60,428 bases of DNA from Prevotella sp. CAG:1058 (GCA_000433175.1 HF986739.1:10559-70986), one strand, 5' to 3'. Numbered from the stretch's first letter, positions 42,315-52,392 are shown. A program made the numbers and translations. The notes: a model not told the origin generated them from the letters alone.

Positions 42315-44801
42315 ATGAAAAAGAAAATTATTAATGTGTTTCTGATGGCGCTTATATCGTTGGTTGCCGTCGGAACCGTAGTTTCTTGTAAAGACTATGA
42401 GGAGGATAACTACTCAGAGCTGAACGGGAAATTTACGAATTTGGATCAGCAGTTGAAGGATCAGATTGCAACACTTGAACAGGTAAAGCAGGATTTGCAG
42501 ACCGAGCTTGACAATTTGGAGAAAGATTATCAGGCTGGTGATGCGGCTCTCGATGCTCGTATAGTTTATCTCGAGCAGACTATTATTACAATTAATGATC
42601 ATATTACTAAATATGAGGAGATTGTAAATAATAATACTGCAAAAATAGACCAGATATGGAAGCTTTTGTATGATGGTTATGGTGAGTCTAATGCTATTGC
42701 AGACCTTGTATCTCGTGTGTCAACTAACGAGGATGCGATAACAAAGTTGAAAGAAATGCTTGAGAACTATGATGCAGAAGGTTGGAATGAAGCTGTTGAG
42801 AATGCTGAATATGCCAAGACTTTAGCTGAAACCAATCAAGCTGCTATTGAGGAGTTGAAATCTAAGTTTGGTGCAGGCAGTGATTATGACAAGGCACTTG
42901 AAGCTATTAAAGATGCTTTGACCGATGCTGATGGAAATTGGATTTCTCTTGATCAGTTCGTAACTAATGAACTGGATAAGTATGGAGCTGTTAATGAAGA
43001 AGATCTGGAAAAGGCTCTTACTGATATGGAGTCAAAATATCAGACTGAATTGAACAACTTCCGTGACAGTATAAATACTGTTACTGTTAATCTTGAGGCT
43101 CAGACTGCAGATCTGTACGATAAGCTCGGATTGCTTCAGAACTCACTTAACAAATACGTGTCAAGCGTACTGATTCAGGGTACAGACAACCCTGTATTCG
43201 GCTCATTCGCATTCCCGGCTAACATTAGCAGCAATGTTCTTGCAGCTTACTATGGTGATGTTAAGGATCTGAAGTTCCCGACAAACGAGCCTTACAACTA
43301 TGTTGATGCCCAGAACGCTCTTTCTGCAAAGGATCTCGAAATGATGGGAGTAGCTGCAGGAAACCAGTACTACAATGGCCGTGTGGTTTCAGGTATGCAG
43401 GCTGATGGTACTGTTGCTGCCGGAAATGCCGGAACTCTTTATGTTACTGTAAACCCGAATACTGTTGATGCTACTGGAGCAACTGCTATTCTTGTAAATA
43501 GCCAGGATTCTAAGTCAGGTGTTATGCTTTCACCGCTGGCAAAGACTGACAAGGTTCTGAACTTTGGTTATACAAGAGCTGCTAACAATGGCTTCTATGA
43601 GGCAAAGGCTACAGTACAAGTTGATGCTGTTGATGAAGTGTCTCCGAGAATTTCTTATGATGATTTGAGTGGACTGAAAAACGAAATTAAGGACGCTGTT
43701 AACGCCGTTCGTAATAAGGGTAATGTTGATATTACTGGTCTGATTTACTCAGTTTACTCAATCAGCTCTAACATCCTTGATGCTCAGGCTGTTAAGTTCC
43801 CGTGGAGCGATACTGACATTTATGGTAACACTATAGAGCGTGCTACTTATTCTCAGTACTCACTTGCTGCAACTGCTGTTCATCCTCTGTCATTCGCCTT
43901 CGCTAAGGACGTTCATTATGATGAGTTCCCTGGAATCAACAAGGTTGAGGACATCATCGGTGGTATGTTTAACAAGATAGAAGACGCAATACCTACAATC
44001 GATGTTGACGATTTAAACATACATATTGAAATCGAAGACTTCGTGTTCGACCCGGTAGAGTTGGAAGACGGAAGTGTTGTGGTTAATGTTGATATTGTGG
44101 ATGAAGAAACAGGTAAGCATTACAAGCAGACTATTGACATCACTGACAAGGTTGAGGAAGCTGTAAACGAAGCTCTTGGCAGTGCAGCCGGAGACGTTTC
44201 CGCCTATATTAAGGATGTTGTTGACCAGCTGAACGAGCAGGTTGCCCAGATTAACGACATTATCGACCAGCTCCGCGACATCAACGAGATTGGCAACAAG
44301 CTGGATGAAGTTGAGGACAAGATTTACGACTACCTCAGTAAGGGTGAGAATCTGCTTCTCAAGTTCGTCAACAACGCTAACGAACTGCTCCAGCCGATGA
44401 TGTTGGCTAAGACTGCCGACAGCTATGTTGTTCTGAGCCGTTCAGCAAGTGCTCCTACTAAGTTCAGTGCTTCTAGCATGACATCTGACGGTATCATCCT
44501 TCGTCCTACTACTTACTCAGCTGAAGTTCTCGCTCCTGCATTCAAGAAGTTCGTTGGTGTAGCTAACGTTTACAAGGATGGTAAGAGCGCACAGGGTGGC
44601 GATGCTAACTGCCAGGCTGCTCTTAAGGCTGCAAACAGTTCAAGCGAAGGCTTCTGTACTGTACAGGAAGGCGATTGGAATAAGGCTCAGTTCAAAGTTA
44701 GCTCTCAGTATAAGAAGGGCTATGTTTACGAGATCGTTTATACTGCAGCTGACTATAGTGGTAAGATTGTGGTTAAGAGATTCTATATCGAACTTGTATA
44801 A
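42315..44801 (+). CDS. large coiled-coil surface lipoprotein
   Basis: 828 residues. The signal ends VVSC (Cys25) followed by KDYEED, an acidic surface-export signal. A long coiled coil covers about residues 35-250 (LKDQIATLEQVKQDLQTEL, LEQTIITINDHITKYEEIV), then a beta-rich middle (NPNTVDATGATAILVNSQD), a second helical stretch near 600-690 (VVDQLNEQVAQINDIIDQL), and a beta-rich C-terminus. It resembles Bacteroidales proteins with a coiled-coil N-terminus, of unknown role. It is followed by ompA, suggesting a fibrous cell-surface protein. Codon use is unusually skewed to a few codons, fitting high expression. Confidence 0.75.
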   Translation: MKKKIINVFLMALISLVAVGTVVSCKDYEEDNYSELNGKFTNLDQQLKDQIATLEQVKQDLQTELDNLEKDYQAGDAALDARIVYLEQTIITINDHITKYEEIVNNNTAKIDQIWKLLYDGYGESNAIADLVSRVSTNEDAITKLKEMLENYDAEGWNEAVENAEYAKTLAETNQAAIEELKSKFGAGSDYDKALEAIKDALTDADGNWISLDQFVTNELDKYGAVNEEDLEKALTDMESKYQTELNNFRDSINTVTVNLEAQTADLYDKLGLLQNSLNKYVSSVLIQGTDNPVFGSFAFPANISSNVLAAYYGDVKDLKFPTNEPYNYVDAQNALSAKDLEMMGVAAGNQYYNGRVVSGMQADGTVAAGNAGTLYVTVNPNTVDATGATAILVNSQDSKSGVMLSPLAKTDKVLNFGYTRAANNGFYEAKATVQVDAVDEVSPRISYDDLSGLKNEIKDAVNAVRNKGNVDITGLIYSVYSISSNILDAQAVKFPWSDTDIYGNTIERATYSQYSLAATAVHPLSFAFAKDVHYDEFPGINKVEDIIGGMFNKIEDAIPTIDVDDLNIHIEIEDFVFDPVELEDGSVVVNVDIVDEETGKHYKQTIDITDKVEEAVNEALGSAAGDVSAYIKDVVDQLNEQVAQINDIIDQLRDINEIGNKLDEVEDKIYDYLSKGENLLLKFVNNANELLQPMMLAKTADSYVVLSRSASAPTKFSASSMTSDGIILRPTTYSAEVLAPAFKKFVGVANVYKDGKSAQGGDANCQAALKAANSSSEGFCTVQEGDWNKAQFKVSSQYKKGYVYEIVYTAADYSGKIVVKRFYIELV

Positions 44802-44822
44802 ATTTAACCGTCAAATAATATA

Positions 44823-44870
44823 AATCGGGACGATGGCCTTATGGTTCGTCTGTAAGGTCATCAACCCTCG
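44823..44870 (+). other. hairpin between the coiled-coil lipoprotein gene and ompA
   Basis: GATGGCCTTA (44832-44841) pairs with TAAGGTCATC (44853-44862, one G-U), extended outward by AATCG with CGATT. No U-run follows. Possibly an RNA-processing or stability element that separates expression of the two genes. Confidence 0.45.
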
Positions 44871-44901
44871 ATTAATAAAAGAACTTTAAAAATATAAAAT
44901 T

Positions 44902-46032
44902 ATGAAATTCAATAAAACTTTGATTTTGACGGGTCTGTTGGCTTTGGGAGGTCTTACGGCTTCAGCTCAGGAACAGCAGGAAAAGACTGAAAATGTTTTC
45001 AACCCGCATTGGTATATTGAGGTTCAGCCGCTTGGCATGCAGTACACTCTTGGTGAGGTGTCTTTCGGCGATCTCTTGTCATACAACCTGCAGGTAGCAG
45101 GTGGATATAACTTCAATCCTGTTATTGGTGCACGTCTCTCTTTTAATATGTTCCAGAGCAAAGCAGGATGGGAGATGAACGGTCAGGAACTGAAGTGGAA
45201 GTGGAACTATGTAGCTCCAATGGTTGACGTAACAGCTAACCTCTCAAACTTGTTCTGTGGTTACAATCCTACACGTTTGTTTAACTTTAGCGTATTTGCC
45301 GGTATCGGTATGAACATTGGTTTCGGCAACGACGAGGCTGCTGACGCTAAGGCTGCATTGAACGAGTATTACAAGACAGATGCAGGCAACCTTGCTTATC
45401 TGTGGGATGGAACTAAGGTTCGTTTCGCTGGCCGTCTTGGTGTAAAGGGTGACTTCCGCATCAACGACCAGTTCAGCGTAGGTCTCGAACTCCAGGCTAC
45501 TACGCTTAGCGACCACTACAACTCAAAGCGTGCCGGCAACTCTGACTGGTATTTCAACGCTCTCGTAGGTGTTAAGTACAACTTCGGCAAGACTTATACA
45601 ACCCGCAAGGTTAAGTCAGCTCTTCCTCCCGAGCGTGTTGTTGAGCGCGTAATCGAGAAGGTTGTTGAGAAACCCGCACAAACTACAGAGCAGGCAGCTG
45701 CAGTGCGCGAGCCTATGCGTCGTGACGTATTCTTCGTAATCAACAGTACTAAGATCTGCGATACTGAGCAGCTCAAGGTTAAGGAGATTGCTGATTACCT
45801 GAAGAAGTATCCTGAGGCAAAGGTTGAAATCACCGGTTACTCTGACAAGGGTACAGGTAACGCTTCAATCAACAAGCGCCTTTCTGCCAAGCGTGCTGAC
45901 ATAGTTAAGACAACTCTTGTTGAGAAGTATGGTATCTCTTCTTCACGTATCACTACTGACAGCAAGGGTGACACAGTTCAGCCGTTCGAGAAGAACAATC
46001 TCAACCGTGTAAGTATCTGTATTGCTAAATAA
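44902..46032 (+). CDS. OmpA-family outer-membrane protein
   Basis: 376 residues. Signal peptide ending TASAQ, an N-terminal eight-stranded-type barrel (WYIEVQPLGMQYTLGEV, AGGYNFNPVIGARLSFNMF), a linker rich in Val/Glu/Pro, and a C-terminal OmpA peptidoglycan-binding domain (VEITGYSDKGTGNASINKRL, then SAKRADIVKTTLVEKYGI and LNRVSICI) with the conserved Asp and Arg. It tethers the outer membrane to peptidoglycan. It is likely one of the major outer-membrane proteins, as codon use suggests high expression. It is cotranscribed with, or close behind, the coiled-coil lipoprotein gene. Confidence 0.92.
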   Translation: MKFNKTLILTGLLALGGLTASAQEQQEKTENVFNPHWYIEVQPLGMQYTLGEVSFGDLLSYNLQVAGGYNFNPVIGARLSFNMFQSKAGWEMNGQELKWKWNYVAPMVDVTANLSNLFCGYNPTRLFNFSVFAGIGMNIGFGNDEAADAKAALNEYYKTDAGNLAYLWDGTKVRFAGRLGVKGDFRINDQFSVGLELQATTLSDHYNSKRAGNSDWYFNALVGVKYNFGKTYTTRKVKSALPPERVVERVIEKVVEKPAQTTEQAAAVREPMRRDVFFVINSTKICDTEQLKVKEIADYLKKYPEAKVEITGYSDKGTGNASINKRLSAKRADIVKTTLVEKYGISSSRITTDSKGDTVQPFEKNNLNRVSICIAK

Positions 46033-46078
46033 CACAGTTGTGTGTTAATTTAAGTATATTACATATTACTAAATGGAC

Positions 46079-46126
46079 AAACTCTGTTCCGTACTTATTA
46101 CTAATTAATGGGTGTGGGCAGAGTTT
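46079..46126 (+). terminator. ompA terminator
   Basis: AAACTCTG (46079-46086) pairs with CAGAGTTT (46119-46126), followed by TTTTAG. Good candidate after the ompA stop. Confidence 0.65.
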
Positions 46127-46218
46127 TTTAGTATTTCTCTTTAGGTTTTGGTTTTTTATCCGTAATTTGGAATTTCATTTTTAGCTAATTATTTCTTATT
46201 TAGAGGATTGTAATTGAG

Positions 46219-47337
46219 ATGATAAAAAAGGCATTTTTCACGTTCTCAATGTTAATTGCCGCCGGCATGTCTTCTGCTCAGACAATTGCTGACGGTTATT
46301 ACAGGTTTCAGAACCAGGCGACCGAGCGCTATATAGTTGTAGTTGATAATACTGGAAGTGTTGATATCTTTTCAACTTCCGCTGATTTGGGTGCCATCCA
46401 CACTTTCAGTGATTTCGAAGGTAATGTCATATCAAATCCCGGTTCCATTATTTACGCAAAATATGTAAGCGATGGTTACGATCTACAGTCGCAAGGAGTT
46501 TCGACATATAAAATGGTGAGTTATTATTTGCGCATAAGGAAGACCCGTGACAATGATAACACATATTGGGCGTATGCCACAAAATCAGGTATGACCCAGT
46601 ATATTAATGATGCTGTTTATGAGACAGACGAGGGCATGGTGGGTACGAATGACAGCCGTGGGCGTAAGTGGTATGTTTTACCGGTAGAGGCAGGCGGTGA
46701 CAATTATTTCGGCATACGTGCGTCATGTGAATCCGATGGCAAGTATTACCATCCTTTCTATGCTGATTTCCCCTTCAAATTCTATTCAAGTGGCATGAAG
46801 GCATATTACGTTTCTAAATATGGAGGCGACATGGCCGTACTGAAAGAATACACAGGCGGAACATTGCCTAAGAACATGCCGATGATAATTGAGTGCAGCT
46901 CGTCAGAACCTACAAATAACAGGCTTGACCTGCTTACATCCTCTCCGTCCGTACCTTCAGACAATATACTTACTGGTACGTATTTTAACAATTCATGGCC
47001 AACAAGCCATATCAACCGTGTTGCTAACGACCCTGCTACAATAAGGTTGCTTGGCGTTACTTCGACAGGCAAGCTTGGTTTTGTCACCAAGACCGACGTT
47101 GACTATGTTCCGGCAAACACAGCTTATCTTAAGGTAACTCCCGGAACAGCCGCTGAGCTTCGCCTTGTCAGCGAAGACGAGTTCACTGCAGGTGTCAGTG
47201 AGATTACCGTAGACGACGAGGTTAACGCTCCTTCAGGTGTTTACACCCTTACAGGTGTCAAGGTTGCAGACGATGCAAATGCTAATCTTCCTGCCGGTGT
47301 TTATATCATCAATGGCAAGAAAGTCGTTGTAAGATAA
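46219..47337 (+). CDS. secreted protein with T9SS-like C-terminal tail
   Basis: 372 residues. The signal peptide ends SSAQ. The N-terminal half is beta-rich with Tyr and Trp (DGYYRFQNQATERYIVVVDN, YYLRIRKTRDNDNTYWAY), like ligand-binding or lectin-like repeats. The C-terminus ends GVYTLTGVKVADDANANLP then AGVYIINGKKVVVR, the pattern of the short Prevotella-type sorting tail linked to type IX secretion. Family unknown; possibly an extracellular or surface-attached protein. It stands alone after ompA. Confidence 0.72.
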   Translation: MIKKAFFTFSMLIAAGMSSAQTIADGYYRFQNQATERYIVVVDNTGSVDIFSTSADLGAIHTFSDFEGNVISNPGSIIYAKYVSDGYDLQSQGVSTYKMVSYYLRIRKTRDNDNTYWAYATKSGMTQYINDAVYETDEGMVGTNDSRGRKWYVLPVEAGGDNYFGIRASCESDGKYYHPFYADFPFKFYSSGMKAYYVSKYGGDMAVLKEYTGGTLPKNMPMIIECSSSEPTNNRLDLLTSSPSVPSDNILTGTYFNNSWPTSHINRVANDPATIRLLGVTSTGKLGFVTKTDVDYVPANTAYLKVTPGTAAELRLVSEDEFTAGVSEITVDDEVNAPSGVYTLTGVKVADDANANLPAGVYIINGKKVVVR

Positions 47338-47397
47338 CGGACAGATTGAAGTATTTTCGACGGTAAGATATTTTTCTTACAATCATATTGGAAACCG

Positions 47398-47441
47398 TAA
47401 AAGGTTACCTGTTAAAGTGTGAAAGGTAACTTTTTACGGTT
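47398..47441. repeat. 22-bp-unit palindromic array, two units
   Basis: Units start at 47398 and 47420. With flanks, 47390-47410 pairs with 47424-47444 over 21 bp with one G-T mismatch, the longest hairpin of the family. It lies between two convergent genes, so it may be read as RNA at the end of the upstream gene. Confidence 0.8.
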
Positions 47442-47473
47442 TCCTGTTTATGTATTGAATGGTATAAAAAACG

Positions 47474-47558
47474 AAAGTGGAAAAACCGGAGTCTTCGAGC
47501 CGCTTTCACGCATTTGCTGCAATGCTGTTCGGGATTGCCCGTCCGGTTTTTCCACTTT
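47474..47558. terminator. long bidirectional terminator between the secreted-protein gene and clpB
   Basis: AAAGTGGAAAAACCGGA (47474-47490) pairs perfectly with 47542-47558 (17 bp). The 51-nt loop contains a further small hairpin CGGG-attg-CCCG. It is shared by convergent genes. Confidence 0.8.
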
Positions 47559-47579
47559 TCTATTTATATATGTTCAATT

Positions 47580-50168
47580 TTAGTTCCTGAACACAAGTCC
47601 TGCGCCGTTTGCGTCGATGATAATCGGCTTTTCGCGGCTGACTTCCTCGGCAAGGAGCCGTTTTGAGAGGTCGTTGAGCACGTACTCCTGTATTGCCCTC
47701 TTTACAGGACGGGCGCCGAACTCGGGGTCAAAGCCTGCGTCGGCAAGCCAGTTGATGGCTGCGTCTGTGTATTCGAGGGTGAAGCCCTGCGGCTCAAGCA
47801 TCTTCCTTACAGAGTCCATCTGCAACTTAACCACTCCGGCAATCTGCTCCTTCGTCAGCGGCAGGAACATTATCGTGTCGTCGATACGGTTGAGGAACTC
47901 AGGACGTATGGTCTTCTTCAACAGCGTCATCAGCTGGTTGTTAAGCATCGACTGCTCATGGCTGTCGAGTTTTCCACCGTGTTTCTCCAAGTCTTCACGT
48001 ATCAGCTGGCTTCCCAGGTTAGAAGTCATGATGATGATAGTGTTCTTGAAGTTTACGGTACGCCCCTTGTTGTCGGTCAGACGACCGTCGTCGAGCACCT
48101 GGAGCAGTATGTTGAACACGTCCGGGTGGGCTTTCTCAATCTCGTCGAAGAGCACAACCGAGTAAGGCTTGCGTCTTACGGCTTCGGTGAGCTGTCCGCC
48201 CTCGTCGTAACCAACGTATCCCGGAGGCGCTCCGATAAGACGGCTGACGCTGAACTTTTCCTGATATTCGCTCATGTCTATTCGCGTCATCATGGTCTCG
48301 TCGTTGAACAGGTATTCGGCCAGGGCCTTAGCAAGCTCGGTCTTACCTACACCGGTCGTGCCGAGGAATATGAACGAAGCGATAGGGCGTTTCGGGTCTT
48401 GCAGTCCGGCTCGGCTGCGTCTTACGGCGTCGCTCACTGCCGTTATGGCCTCTTCCTGGCCAATTACACGCTTGTGCAACTCCTCTTCCAAGTGCAGCAG
48501 CTTCTCGCGTTCGCTCTGCATCATTCGCGTTACGGGTATTCCCGTCCAGCGGCTTACAACCTCGGCTATGTCGTCGGCTGTCACCTCCTCGCGTATCATG
48601 GCGTTACCGTCCTGTGTCGAGCGCAGCTGTGCTTGGATGTTCTTTATGTCGTCCTCAAGCTGTTTCAGGCGGCTGTAGCGTATTTCTGCCACGCGCTCGT
48701 AGTTGCCTTCACGCTCGGCGCGCTCGGCTTCAAACTTCAGCTGCTCCATCTGCTGCTTGTCCTGCTGAATCTTGTTGACGAGAGCCTTCTCGCTTTCCCA
48801 TTTGGCGCGGAACACCTTTTCCTGGTCTTTCAGTTCGGCTATGTCCTTGTCCAGCTGTTCGATCTTGGGCTGGTCGTTCTCACGCTTGATGGCCTCACGC
48901 TCTATTTCGAGCTGTTTCAGCCGTCGTGTTATCTCGTCAAGCTCCTCAGGCACGGAGTCGCGCTCCATTCTCAGCTTGGCAGCAGCCTCGTCCATAAGGT
49001 CGATGGCCTTGTCTGGCAGGAAACGGTCGCTGATGTAACGCTCCGACAGCTTTACGGCGGCTATGCAGGCATCGTCCTGTATACGCACTTTATGGTGGTT
49101 CTCGTAGCGCTCTTTCAGGCCTCGGAGGATGCTTATCGCACTAAGTTCGTCAGGCTCGTCCACCATGACTGTCTGGAACCTGCGCTCCAAAGCCTTGTCC
49201 TTCTCGAAGTATTTCTGATACTCGTTAAGCGTCGTAGCACCTATGCTGCGCAGCTCGCCGCGCGCAAGGGCAGGCTTCAGTATGTTGGCCGCGTCCATTG
49301 CGCCCTCGCCGCCGCCGGCACCCACCAGCGTGTGTATTTCGTCGATGAACAGTATTATGCGGCCGTTGCTGTTGGTAACCTCCTTGATTACGCTCTTCAG
49401 ACGCTCCTCAAACTCGCCTTTATATTTGGCTCCGGCAACCAGCGCGCCCATGTCGAGCGAGTAAAGCTGCTTGTCCTTCAGGTTTTCGGGCACGTCGCCG
49501 CGTACTATACGCTCGGCCAGTCCTTCTACGATGGCCGTCTTGCCGGTACCCGGCTCGCCTATCAGTATAGGGTTGTTCTTTGTCCGTCGTGACAGTATTT
49601 GCAGCACGCGTCGTATCTCGTCGTCACGGCCTATCACCGGGTCAAGTTTGCCCTGGCGTGCCTCTTCAACCAGGTTTTTGGCATATTTCTCCAAACTCTG
49701 GTAGTTGTCGTCTGCCGACTGCGACTGCACCTTCTGTCCCTGTCGCAGCTCGTTTATTGCCGCGCGCATGTCCTTTTCGGTGCATCCGGCGTCTTTCATT
49801 ATGCGGCTTGCCGTTGAGTTGACTTCGAGCAGTGCCAGCATAATGGGTTCAACGCTGACAAACTCGTCGCCCATTTTCTGCGAAATGTCCACAGCCTTCT
49901 GTAGCACGCTGTTAGCTTCGTTGCCGAGGTAGGGTTGTCCGCCCTGTACTCTTGGCAGACGGCTGATTTCGCGGTCGACTACTGCTTCAACCTGCATGGC
50001 GTTGACGCCGAGCTTCTGAAACAGGAAGTTGGTAACGTCTTTGGCCTTGCCCATCAAGCCTTTGAGCAGATGAACCGGCTCGATAGACTGTTGCCCCGAG
50101 CGTTGTGCAGTGTTTATTGCCTCCTGCACTGCCTCTTGTGCCTTGATTGTGAATTTGTCGAATGTCAT
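47580..50168 (-). CDS. clpB: ClpB disaggregase chaperone
   Basis: 862 residues. Two Clp N-terminal repeats (about 1-140), first AAA+ domain with Walker A GEPGTGKT, a long coiled-coil middle domain ([20 protein letters not shown] and onward), and second AAA+ domain with Walker A GTTGVGKT and motif [20 protein letters not shown]. With DnaK it rescues aggregated proteins after heat stress. It is a single gene. The 544-residue plus-strand frame over it is a shadow caused by GC-rich codons. Confidence 0.97.
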   Translation of the reverse strand: MTFDKFTIKAQEAVQEAINTAQRSGQQSIEPVHLLKGLMGKAKDVTNFLFQKLGVNAMQVEAVVDREISRLPRVQGGQPYLGNEANSVLQKAVDISQKMGDEFVSVEPIMLALLEVNSTASRIMKDAGCTEKDMRAAINELRQGQKVQSQSADDNYQSLEKYAKNLVEEARQGKLDPVIGRDDEIRRVLQILSRRTKNNPILIGEPGTGKTAIVEGLAERIVRGDVPENLKDKQLYSLDMGALVAGAKYKGEFEERLKSVIKEVTNSNGRIILFIDEIHTLVGAGGGEGAMDAANILKPALARGELRSIGATTLNEYQKYFEKDKALERRFQTVMVDEPDELSAISILRGLKERYENHHKVRIQDDACIAAVKLSERYISDRFLPDKAIDLMDEAAAKLRMERDSVPEELDEITRRLKQLEIEREAIKRENDQPKIEQLDKDIAELKDQEKVFRAKWESEKALVNKIQQDKQQMEQLKFEAERAEREGNYERVAEIRYSRLKQLEDDIKNIQAQLRSTQDGNAMIREEVTADDIAEVVSRWTGIPVTRMMQSEREKLLHLEEELHKRVIGQEEAITAVSDAVRRSRAGLQDPKRPIASFIFLGTTGVGKTELAKALAEYLFNDETMMTRIDMSEYQEKFSVSRLIGAPPGYVGYDEGGQLTEAVRRKPYSVVLFDEIEKAHPDVFNILLQVLDDGRLTDNKGRTVNFKNTIIIMTSNLGSQLIREDLEKHGGKLDSHEQSMLNNQLMTLLKKTIRPEFLNRIDDTIMFLPLTKEQIAGVVKLQMDSVRKMLEPQGFTLEYTDAAINWLADAGFDPEFGARPVKRAIQEYVLNDLSKRLLAEEVSREKPIIIDANGAGLVFRN

Positions 50169-50377
50169 TATGTTGTTCTCCTTTCTTTCCGTATTTTTGC
50201 TGTTATAGCCTTGCGGCTGTTTTGTCCCGGTTGCTGTAAGTTAACCTGACGTCAACCGGTACGTCTTGTACAGCCTGTCGTTAATACAGGTCTCAAATAA
50301 TATGCCTTTACTTGAAATGTGTCATTATGTCAGTATTGAAGACAAAATGACAGGTGTTTTGCGTCGGGGAATGAAAA

Positions 50378-50408
50378 AACCGTCACAATCACTATGATTG
50401 TAACGGTT
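50378..50408 (-). terminator. terminator of the second tRNA-Val
   Basis: On the minus strand AACCGTTACAATCA (50395-50408) pairs with 50378-50391 (one G-U), followed by TTTTTT. It lies directly after the tRNA. Confidence 0.8.
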
Positions 50409-50415
50409 TGTGTTG

Positions 50416-50490
50416 TGGGCGCTGAGGGATTCGAACCCCCGACCCTCTGCTTGTAAGGCAGATGCTCTAAACCAACTGAGCTAAGCGCCC
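50416..50490 (-). tRNA. tRNA-Val, anticodon TAC (second copy)
   Basis: Identical over all 75 nt to the copy at 14583-14657. The flanking leader of about 26 bp, CTTACTTGTCGTAAGCGAGT and onward, is also identical. Different terminators follow the two genes. Confidence 0.96.
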
Positions 50491-50510
50491 TTACTTGTCG
50501 TAAGCGAGTG

Positions 50511-50518
50511 CAAAGGTA
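50511..50518 (-). promoter_or_regulatory. -7 promoter element of the second tRNA-Val
   Basis: Minus strand TACCTTTG, at the same distance from the tRNA as TATCTTTG in the first copy. The two cases differ only in the free positions of the consensus. Confidence 0.6.
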
Positions 50519-50696
50519 TTGCTTTTTGTTGAAACTACCAAATTTTTTGCCGATTATTTTACTTTTATTCTAAAAATATTGCAAGTATCGGGCTTGTTTG
50601 AGGGTGTTTGCGGTCTGTTGTGTGTACCGTGTATCGTCGGCTTGCCGTCATGGAATAAGTTTCCCGTTGATTTTCAGGGCGTTACGGTCGTGTTTG

Positions 50697-50784
50697 CAAA
50701 AGGTATCCTTTCGGCTTGCAATACATGGCCTTTTATAGGACAAAAGGTGGCCTTTTGCAACGTAAAAGGCCACCTTTCATATTT
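50697..50784. repeat. 22-bp-unit palindromic array, four units
   Basis: Units start at 50697, 50719, 50741 and 50763. Units 3 and 4 are exact reverse complements over 14 bp (AAAGGTGGCCTTTT with AAAAGGCCACCTTT). It lies between tRNA-Val (-) and the OmpA gene end (-); 50519-50696 holds nothing else. Confidence 0.85.
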
Positions 50785-50860
50785 TGTATTGTTTCCGGTC
50801 GTTTTTCATGTGCTTTATCGCTGCCGCGCAGCCGGTGCGGGACAGGGGTGCCGGCTGTCG

Positions 50861-52012
50861 TTACCTGGTTATTTCGACTATTGCCCTACGGTTGTACGAC
50901 GGCGGCACGAGCGTGTCAACGCCTCCTGCGGCTTCGGTCGTTATGTTTTCTTTCTTCACGCCCATCTTTACGAGTTCGCCGGCCACACGTTCGGCCCTCT
51001 TGCGCGATAGCTCTTGGTTGAACTGCGCCGGGCCTGTCGCGTTGTCTGCGTATCCGGTTACTTTTATCCTGGCATTGTTGGCTATCGAATATTCGGCCAG
51101 CTGCCTTACGTTTACGAGGTCTTTGCCCGAAGCAATCTCCGCCTCGTTGATGTTGAAGAATACCGATACGGGATAGGTTGCCACTGCCGTTTCCTGCGTG
51201 GTGGTTTCATTTCCGGCAGCGTTGTTTTTGCTTTCCAGCTCGTTCCTCAGACGTTCGTTGTCGGCCCTTTCGTCTTCGAGCATGGCGTTAAGCGCGTCGA
51301 GCTGCGATTGCGACAAGTCGTTTACGGCGTTCATGTCAGGCATCCTCTCCCATGTGTGTTTGCCAATTCTGTATGTCACGCCTATTTCCGCGTAGAAGTT
51401 GTTGGGGTGGTCCATGAAGCCCTTGCCCATGCCCGCTGCCATGCCGCAGATGTCGCTCTCGTACCTGTTCCAGCCTATTTCGAGGTTCAGTGAGAGCCTG
51501 TTGCTTACCTTGAACTCGTTAAGCAAGCCTGCGCTTAGTCCCATTGCATATCTGTTGTAGGTACACGAGCGGCCTATACCGGCGCCGAAGAACGGTATGA
51601 AGCTCCATACGCGCTCCTCGTTGTATCCGCAAATCAAGTTGCTCAGGTTGAGCATGGCCTGTTCGTTCAGTATCCAGTACTTGTTTTCGTTGGTGCCGGC
51701 GTCTTCGCTGAACACGGCCTTGCCCCAGATGCCCGACAGCTTGGTGCGCAGGCCGAGGCCGGGGGTGAACCATTTGCCGATGGCCAGCGATATGGCGGGG
51801 CTTGAGCGGAAATCCTTGAACGGGCTTTTGCTCAAGCCGCGTCCGTCCTCATGGTTGCCGTACCATGCGTTCCAACTGACGTTGCCCTGTATGAACCAGT
51901 TGTGCCAGAACTTGTTTGTAACCACACGGTGTTTCTCTTCCGTGTATGAGTCTTGGGCCGAGGCTATGGCGGAAATGCCTGCGAATGCGAGTAAGATTAA
52001 TAGTTTCTTCAT
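50861..52012 (-). CDS. OmpA-family outer-membrane protein
   Basis: 383 residues. Signal ending ASAQ; a barrel domain with many aromatic residues (NKFWHNWFIQGNVSWNAWYG, WNRYESDICGMAAGMGKGF); a coiled-coil-like linker (DALNAMLEDERADNERLRN); and an OmpA domain with VTGYADNATG and NQELSRKRAERVAGELVKMG, ending YNRRAIVEITR. The Asp and Arg needed for diaminopimelate binding are present. It is a second OmpA-like protein distinct from that at 44902. A near-match promoter TATCTTCG (minus, 52113-52120) lies upstream. Confidence 0.9.
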   Translation of the reverse strand: MKKLLILLAFAGISAIASAQDSYTEEKHRVVTNKFWHNWFIQGNVSWNAWYGNHEDGRGLSKSPFKDFRSSPAISLAIGKWFTPGLGLRTKLSGIWGKAVFSEDAGTNENKYWILNEQAMLNLSNLICGYNEERVWSFIPFFGAGIGRSCTYNRYAMGLSAGLLNEFKVSNRLSLNLEIGWNRYESDICGMAAGMGKGFMDHPNNFYAEIGVTYRIGKHTWERMPDMNAVNDLSQSQLDALNAMLEDERADNERLRNELESKNNAAGNETTTQETAVATYPVSVFFNINEAEIASGKDLVNVRQLAEYSIANNARIKVTGYADNATGPAQFNQELSRKRAERVAGELVKMGVKKENITTEAAGGVDTLVPPSYNRRAIVEITR

Positions 52013-52296
52013 GATTGGCTGATGTTTTTTGGTCTGTTACTTGTGTGTTCCGGCCGTCAGCATAGCCTGATTACGGCGGCCGTACACATGTTGTCAGTAA
52101 GTGTAATTATGCGAAGATAGTGATATTTTTCACAAAAAGGAAGATTCGTGTTGATAAATTAATCTTTTTTCAAGGAAAAAGATGTTCATACGGTTACCTT
52201 TGTCTTGACGCACCGGCCATACTTGACCGCACGGCGTTCGTCCGTGCCGCCGTGCCTTGCTGTTGCCCAACGTGCCTGAGCCTGTAAAAAAGCAGA

Positions 52297-52335
52297 AAAG
52301 CCGCTTGCTCCACAGTAGGCATGGAGGGCGGCTTT
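52297..52335 (-). terminator. terminator after the first PepSY-like gene
   Basis: On the minus strand AAAGCCGC (52328-52335) pairs with 52297-52304, followed by TCTGCTTTTTT; an inner CTCCA/TGGAG stem extends it. The rest of 52013-52296 holds only the near-match promoter for the OmpA gene. Confidence 0.8.
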
Positions 52336-52392
52336 CCCTGTCGTCAAATCATTCATTAATCATGTCATATTTTATGCAACTACACGTTCGTT

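Noticed and set aside
47958..49592. 544-codon plus-strand reading frame over clpB
   Set aside because: It lies entirely antisense to a clear clpB, has no signal or domain, and is explained by codon bias of the opposite strand. The same holds for long antisense frames over clpX, recQ, purB, asnS, typA and fkp.
52194..52201. TACCTTTG on the plus strand as a promoter
   Set aside because: No plus-strand gene follows within the intergenic gap; probably a chance match.
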